Origin: Gammaproteobacteria bacterium
Lineage (GTDB): Bacteria > Pseudomonadota > Gammaproteobacteria > Ga0077554 > Ga007554
DNA: 41,197 bases
Direction: 5' to 3'
Assembly: GCA_023266055.1 (NCBI GenBank)
Contig: JAHFRW010000021.1
Span: 1 to 41,197 of the forward strand
The notes below the pieces were generated by a model. That model made no database searches. It had not been told where the DNA came from and saw only the letters and a list, made by a program, of their open reading frames with translations. The position numbers were made by a program, and so were the translations under genes. Positions 37,114-41,197 of this stretch are shown in pieces; positions within the stretch are counted from its first letter, which is position 1; each line of letters starts with the position of its first letter.

Positions 37114-38451
37114 TTAATTCTCCAGAATTTGCAGTTCCACACGGCGATTCTGGGCGCGTCCTGTTTCGGTATTGTTGTCTGCCACAGGGTTGCTTTCGCC
37201 ATAGCCTTTGGCGGTTAAGCGATCTGCTTTAATACCGCGGCTGGCCAGATATTTGGCAACAGCCTGGGCGCGCTTCTGTGACAATTTTTCGTTTGAGGAA
37301 GTAGCGCCACGATTGTCGGTATAGCCGCCCACTTCAATGGAGATTTCAGTGCGGCGCAATAATGTTTCTGCTACACCATTGAGAATACCAATGGAATCAC
37401 TCGTCAATCGATCTGATGAAGTTTCAAAGTTAACGCCCTTGAGGATGATGACTTCAGGAATGGCGCAGCCATTGTTGTCGACTTTGATGCCCATTTTGCT
37501 GGTTGGACAACGATCCTGGCTATCCACTACACCATCACCGTCACTGTCGAGTTCACAGCCCTGGGCGTTTACTTTTGCTCCAGCGGGTGAGTTGGGGCAA
37601 CGATCCTGGCTATCCACTACGCCGTCACCGTCGCTATCGAGTTCACAGCCCTGGGCGTTTACTTTTGCTCCAGCGGGTGAGTTGGGGCAACGATCCTGGC
37701 TATCCACTACGCCGTCACCGTCGCTGTCGAGTTCACATCCTTGCGCGTTCACTTTTGCTCCAGCGGGTGAGTTGGGGCAGCGATCCTGGCTATCCACTAC
37801 ACCATCGCCATCACTGTCCATTGGTTTTGCGGGAGCTGCTGGTGCTGGTGTGGCAATAGTTGCTGCAACAGGTGCTGTCATTGGCGCAGGTTTAACCTTG
37901 TCTCCCAAGGGAATGGCGAGCCCCAGACTAAAAACCCAGTCGCCAAAACGTTTCTGGCTCGAGACCGAGTAGTCGTCGAAATCAGTGCGGTAGCGTGCGT
38001 CGGCACGTAATGCCAGACCGTTATCCGTGAGATCTTTTTTGAAGCCAAGGCCCGCATTCAACATGACGTTAGTGCTTTCGCCTACGGTTTTGGTATTCAA
38101 AATGCCTGTGCCAATGACGGCATAGGGTGCAAAATTTGTATCACGACTGAAAAAATATAGCGCGTCAAGCCCCAAGCCTTTTTGTTTGTATTTGCTCAGG
38201 CCGTTCTTGAAGTCCAGGCTGTCTATGACCAGATTTGCTTCAATGTCCCATGTGTCACTGATCGCTTTACCAATGCCAAGGCGAAAACTCAGGTCGTTAT
38301 CAGCGTTGCGATCCTCGTCAGCCTTGATGTAGCTCAGAGCGGGGGCAATGTACCAGCGATCATCTACTTCACCTGCATTGACCTGGGTGCCCAGTAACAA
38401 CAGTGTTGATGCGATAGTGAGCGCTAATACCTCGTATTTTTTTCTTGTCAT
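37114..38451 (-). CDS. OmpA/OprF-family outer-membrane protein with thrombospondin type 3 repeats
   Basis: From the ATG at 38451 (AGAGAG upstream) the protein has 445 residues. Signal peptide ends near VNA/GE (residue 26). Residues about 30-185 form an eight-strand OmpA-type beta-barrel (WYIAPALSYIKADED, then FGDWVFSLGLAIPLGD). A Pro/Ala linker follows, then four thrombospondin type 3 repeats, each DSDGDGVVDSQDRCP plus NSPAGAKVNAQGCEL, which in this repeat class bind calcium. The C-terminal OmpA domain (about 335-445) has the peptidoglycan-binding residues in GYTDNRGATSSNEKLSQKRA (Asp and Arg binding diaminopimelate). It anchors the outer membrane to the wall and may be a porin. An ATG 16 codons upstream lacks a ribosome site. 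Confidence 0.95.
   Translation of the reverse strand: MTRKKYEVLALTIASTLLLLGTQVNAGEVDDRWYIAPALSYIKADEDRNADNDLSFRLGIGKAISDTWDIEANLVIDSLDFKNGLSKYKQKGLGLDALYFFSRDTNFAPYAVIGTGILNTKTVGESTNVMLNAGLGFKKDLTDNGLALRADARYRTDFDDYSVSSQKRFGDWVFSLGLAIPLGDKVKPAPMTAPVAATIATPAPAAPAKPMDSDGDGVVDSQDRCPNSPAGAKVNAQGCELDSDGDGVVDSQDRCPNSPAGAKVNAQGCELDSDGDGVVDSQDRCPNSPAGAKVNAQGCELDSDGDGVVDSQDRCPTSKMGIKVDNNGCAIPEVIILKGVNFETSSDRLTSDSIGILNGVAETLLRRTEISIEVGGYTDNRGATSSNEKLSQKRAQAVAKYLASRGIKADRLTAKGYGESNPVADNNTETGRAQNRRVELQILEN
37501..37820 (-). repeat. Four 90-bp tandem repeats within the OmpA-family gene
   Basis: Units begin at 37501, 37591, 37681 and 37771. Units 2 and 3 differ at about 5 of 90 bases; unit 4 is partial and diverged in its second half. 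Each codes for one 30-residue calcium-binding-type repeat, so any change in unit number keeps the frame. Confidence 0.92.
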
Positions 38452-38968
38452 GATGGTTATCTCTCTATAGTTAATGATGTGATAGAAAATTTTTGGCACT
38501 TTCAGTTATGAAAACGGGCCATCTTGATTCGGCAATGAATTCCTGTAATACAGAAAAATAGCAAAACGAAGGGCTCGCTATCTTTTGAGAGTTACAAGAT
38601 GGGATTGCTTATAACCTTCCATAGTTCTTTACCATTGATTAAGATTCTGTGTGGTTCAGTGTAAAGGGATATTTTGTATTCAACAATATACCAAGACCTG
38701 GATTCACAAACCTTAACAATGTATTGGATGTGCGAATCATATTTTCAAGTCAGATAACTTGATCGCCCCGTTTTTCATGTGATCAATCCAATTAATGACC
38801 TGTTATACAGGCGTCACTGTATCATTTTCTATCAAAAATGGATAGCGCGGCTGCCCTGAGAGAGCAGGGTCGGCTTTTCGGTTCGCTTTTATTGCATGAA
38901 TAATTCTTGATATTTCACATGACGATGTTGTTACAAGATCACGATTTTTAAGTGTCATGAGCGTCTGA
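38452..38968. other. 517-bp non-coding region upstream of the OmpA gene, with clustered inverted repeats
   Basis: No supported gene lies here. It holds several perfect inverted repeats in 125 bases: TCAAGT/ACTTGA (38745-38762), TTGATC/GATCAA (38759-38785), CCTGT/ACAGG (38799-38811), CTATC/GATAG (38829-38845) and CCCTG/CAGGG (38854-38869). The OmpA promoter and possible regulatory RNA or operator sites probably lie here. I could not match it to a known riboswitch. Confidence 0.45.
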
Positions 38969-39346
38969 TTACCGGCCAAGGTGGTTGGCGAGCAGGTTCT
39001 TTACAGAGTCATAAAATTTGTTTATATCAAGGGGTTTTGTCAGGAAGTCTGTGCTACCAAATGCCAGTGCCTGGTAGCGTGCGTGTTTTTCCTGTCGCGA
39101 GCTGATCATGAGTATGGGTTTATTTGCCTTGCCTTCGAGTGCCCGGAACTGGCGAATAAATGCCATGCCATCAAGCTTTGGCATCATGCAATCAACAATT
39201 ACCAGATCCAGGTCGTTGCGTATGCACCATGCCAAGGCTTCGGTGGGGAGTAAAAAGTCGATTATTTGGTGGTCATCCATATTCTGGAGCGCGGCGCGTA
39301 CCAATGCCAGAGACTCCGGGTCGTCGTCAATAATCACGATTTTCAT
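38969..39346 (-). CDS. Single-domain response regulator (CheY-like receiver)
   Basis: The 125-residue protein from ATG 39346 consists only of a receiver domain: acidic triad IIDDDPES, phospho-acceptor Asp52 (in LVIVDCMMPKLDG), and Lys in TDFLTKPLDI. There is no output domain, so it must act through a partner, like CheY or Spo0F-type proteins. GGAGG lies 7 bases before this ATG, which decides the start; ten upstream in-frame residues (MRKRPKRRII) are unlikely to be translated. It is divergent from the LysM-FecR gene and in the same direction as the OmpA gene. No kinase is visible. Confidence 0.92.
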   Translation of the reverse strand: MKIVIIDDDPESLALVRAALQNMDDHQIIDFLLPTEALAWCIRNDLDLVIVDCMMPKLDGMAFIRQFRALEGKANKPILMISSRQEKHARYQALAFGSTDFLTKPLDINKFYDSVKNLLANHLGR

Positions 39347-39436
39347 GATAATCCTCCGCTTGGGACGCTTGCGCACGCTGTCGGTTAAAGGATGCTCGGT
39401 ATTTGAAAAGTTTTTACGTGTAAAGTATATGATTGT

Positions 39437-39455
39437 AAATCCAAAATCTGGATTT
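39437..39455. promoter_or_regulatory. Palindrome in the divergent regulator/LysM-FecR gap
   Basis: AAATCCA (39437-39443) and TGGATTT (39449-39455) are perfect inverted arms with a 5-base spacer, about 90 bases upstream of the regulator start and 120 upstream of the FecR start. It is a candidate operator for either gene. Confidence 0.4.
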
Positions 39456-39577
39456 GTTTGATAAGTTTTGTTAAATTTACCGGAATCAATTCGCCGTAAG
39501 GTATTAAGTTTGAATCTATTTGGGTAGATTGGAAAATTATCGTTGCTTTTTGGCGTAAGAACATATGATCATGTCCC

Positions 39578-41197
39578 ATGAATAATCGTCAGACATTTCC
39601 TTTTACGCGATTCCTGTCAGGCAAGCGTTTTTCCCGTTGGTGCTGGTTGCCGATGATTTTGTTGGCAATGCATGTACGGGCCGAGACCACGGACTGGATC
39701 TATACCGTACATACAGGCGATACACTCATTGCCATTTCCAGCGACTATCTGATCAACCCCAATGATTGGGTAAAGTTGCAGAAGATTAATGCCATTAAAA
39801 ACCCAAGAAAACTTCCACCTGGATTGCCATTACGTATTCCGGTTGAATTGTTGAAGCTTCAGAAAATGGTTGCTGAAGTGGTTCATGTGCAAGGCAGTGA
39901 TGCCAGGATTTTTTCTGTAAAGGGTGGTGGGCCTGCACCTGTCGAGGTGGGTATGCTACTCCATATGGGAGATCAGATTCGTACCGGCAAGGATAGTAAT
40001 CTTACCTTGCGTTTTGCTGACGGTTCGCGTCTGATGGTCATGGCGAATAGTCAACTGATGCTGGACACGATGACCACCGCTGGTAAATCCGGTGTGATGA
40101 AAATGCGCACCCAGTTGCAGAATGGTCAGGTGGAAACCCAGGTTGTTCCTCTAAAGGGACCCGCATCACGTTATGAGATTATCACGCCAGTGATTGCTGT
40201 CGGCGTACGGGGTACAGATTTTCGTGTGAGTATGGATGCCGAGGCCAATGTGTCACGCAGTGAGGTATTGCAGGGGGGCGTGGCAGTTCAGGGAGGGGGG
40301 GCACTCCTGTCTGTACCAGCCGGATTTGGTACTCTGGCCGAGGCAGGCAAGCCCCTCCTGCCTCCCGTTGTGCTATTGCAAAAACCTATCCTGACGGATA
40401 TGCCCGAATTATTGCAGCATGTACCTTTGCGCTTCAAGTGGCCTGCATTGGATAATGCAGTTGCCTATCGTGCCCAGGTATATGCGGACAGGAATTTTCA
40501 GGAGCTCCTACTGAATGGCGCCTTTAATCTCAATGAGGCAAAATGGCCCGATTTGCCTGATGGCCACTATTTTTTACGGGTGCGTGGAATCGATAAGCAG
40601 GGTTTGGAGGGGTTAAATGCCGAGCACGCCTTTACCCTGCATGCTCGTCCGGTAGCGCCCTTTGTCAGTTCTCCGATGGATAACGGGAAGCTCTATGGGA
40701 ATAAGGTACAGTTTCAGTGGGCGAGACCCGAAAATGCCGAAACCTATCATATTCAGCTTGCCTCTAGTCGGGAATTTTTAACACCTGTTGTTGATATTGT
40801 CGATGTAAAAGATCTGCAATATGCCGCGACTCTGGAGCCGGGCGAGTATTATTGGCGTATCGCCAGCCGTACAGTGTCGGGTGATGAGGGCCCGTTCAGT
40901 GATATTTTATCGTTCATCGTAAAGCCGATTCCTGTTGCGCCGATTGCGCCGCAGCCAAAAATCGATAGCCGACAAATGTTGTTTCAGTGGCCGGTAGGTG
41001 ATGAGGGTCAGAAGTATCAATTCCAATTGGCACGTGATGCCGCATTCAGTCATATAATTACCGATCAAACGCTTGACGACCCCAGCATCACTTTGAAAAA
41101 CCCTGGTTCAGGTCATTATTTTATGCGTGTCAAGTCAATAGATGCTGATGGTTTTGCAGGACCTTTTGGCGCATCTCAACGGATCGAAGTGCCGCAC
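39578..41197 (+). CDS. LysM and FecR domain-containing exported protein, partial (C-terminus beyond the window)
   Basis: 540 codons are present without a stop. After a basic start, residues 20-36 form a hydrophobic signal sequence ending near HVRA/ET. A LysM module (about 42-86, YTVHTGDTLIAISSDYL and LPPGLPLRIPV) should bind peptidoglycan. A FecR domain follows (about 105-230) with the hallmark ITPVIAVGVRGTDFRV. Then come three repeated beta-sandwich-like modules of about 90 residues, each with an F(K/Q)W opening and a GHYF/GEYYWR-type strand (LRFKWPALDNAVAY, VQFQWARPENAETY, MLFQWPVGDEGQKY). Predicted to be periplasmic and wall-associated. In other genomes such LysM-FecR proteins often neighbour CHASE2-type signalling enzymes; that gene would lie beyond the window. 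No clear ribosome site precedes the ATG. Confidence 0.9.
   Translation, partial: MNNRQTFPFTRFLSGKRFSRWCWLPMILLAMHVRAETTDWIYTVHTGDTLIAISSDYLINPNDWVKLQKINAIKNPRKLPPGLPLRIPVELLKLQKMVAEVVHVQGSDARIFSVKGGGPAPVEVGMLLHMGDQIRTGKDSNLTLRFADGSRLMVMANSQLMLDTMTTAGKSGVMKMRTQLQNGQVETQVVPLKGPASRYEIITPVIAVGVRGTDFRVSMDAEANVSRSEVLQGGVAVQGGGALLSVPAGFGTLAEAGKPLLPPVVLLQKPILTDMPELLQHVPLRFKWPALDNAVAYRAQVYADRNFQELLLNGAFNLNEAKWPDLPDGHYFLRVRGIDKQGLEGLNAEHAFTLHARPVAPFVSSPMDNGKLYGNKVQFQWARPENAETYHIQLASSREFLTPVVDIVDVKDLQYAATLEPGEYYWRIASRTVSGDEGPFSDILSFIVKPIPVAPIAPQPKIDSRQMLFQWPVGDEGQKYQFQLARDAAFSHIITDQTLDDPSITLKNPGSGHYFMRVKSIDADGFAGPFGASQRIEVPH

Noticed and set aside
37501-37820. Possible CRISPR-like array from regular 90-bp repeats
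   Set aside because: The units are contiguous, have no unique spacers and are translated in frame as protein repeats.
37337-37972. Plus-strand repetitive frames opposite the OmpA gene
   Set aside because: Their repeats are the reverse complement of the coding thrombospondin-type units; the minus-strand protein has signal peptide, barrel and OmpA domains.
38820-38900. Possible cyclic-di-GMP riboswitch or classical terminator upstream of the OmpA gene
   Set aside because: I could not find the conserved riboswitch core, and neither strand has a T-run directly after the CCCTG/CAGGG stem.

Overview
The window is chromosomal DNA from a Gram-negative proteobacterium, most likely a gammaproteobacterium outside the well-known enteric and pseudomonad groups. 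The evidence is the rpoZ-spoT-ridA block with a gamma-type omega subunit, the gene order lpxC-dciA-secA-argJ, an LpxC lipid A enzyme, OmpA-type outer-membrane proteins and a complete dcw (division and cell wall) cluster. I cannot assign a genus. I see no insertion sequence, prophage, integrase, tRNA or CRISPR array.

Layout. 1-555: a PAP2 phosphatase cut by the window edge (minus strand). 644-2737: a DUF255/YyaL-type thioredoxin-fold protein. 3003-5955: rpoZ, spoT and ridA, covering transcription and the stringent response. 5978-8835 (minus): a DUF4105 envelope protein translationally coupled to a lipoprotein-type alpha/beta hydrolase. 9019-10066 (minus): two tandem secreted DUF3015 paralogues, each preceded by a similar small hairpin. 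10433-10770: the RNase P RNA gene rnpB, which appears to lack helix P12.

10970-29019 is the dcw cluster, all on the plus strand and tightly packed: mraZ-rsmH-ftsL-ftsI-murE-murF-mraY-murD-ftsW-murG-murC-murB-ddl-ftsQ-ftsA-ftsZ. A consensus-like promoter and a run of TGGG boxes, the expected MraZ operator, stand in front. Several junctions are ATGA or TGATG overlaps. Together these genes build lipid II from UDP-GlcNAc and D-Ala-D-Ala, and supply the septal synthase pair FtsW/FtsI, the FtsQ/FtsL bridge and the FtsZ/FtsA ring.

29117-34928 holds lpxC (with a palindrome across its probable -10 box), dciA on the minus strand, secA and argJ. The argJ start sits in an 8-bp tandem repeat that puts ATGs in all three frames. 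34957-41197 looks like an accessory envelope and signalling region: an OmpR-type response regulator, an mscL-DUF481 pair (minus), an OmpA-family porin with four near-identical 90-bp calcium-binding-type repeats (minus), a single-domain receiver protein (minus), and a LysM-FecR protein running off the right edge. No histidine kinase is visible for either regulator.

No clearly new multi-gene system is present. The observations most worth following are small: the paired DUF3015 leader hairpins with compensating base changes, the P12-less RNase P RNA, the three-frame argJ start, the lpxC palindrome, and the structured 517-bp region upstream of the OmpA gene.
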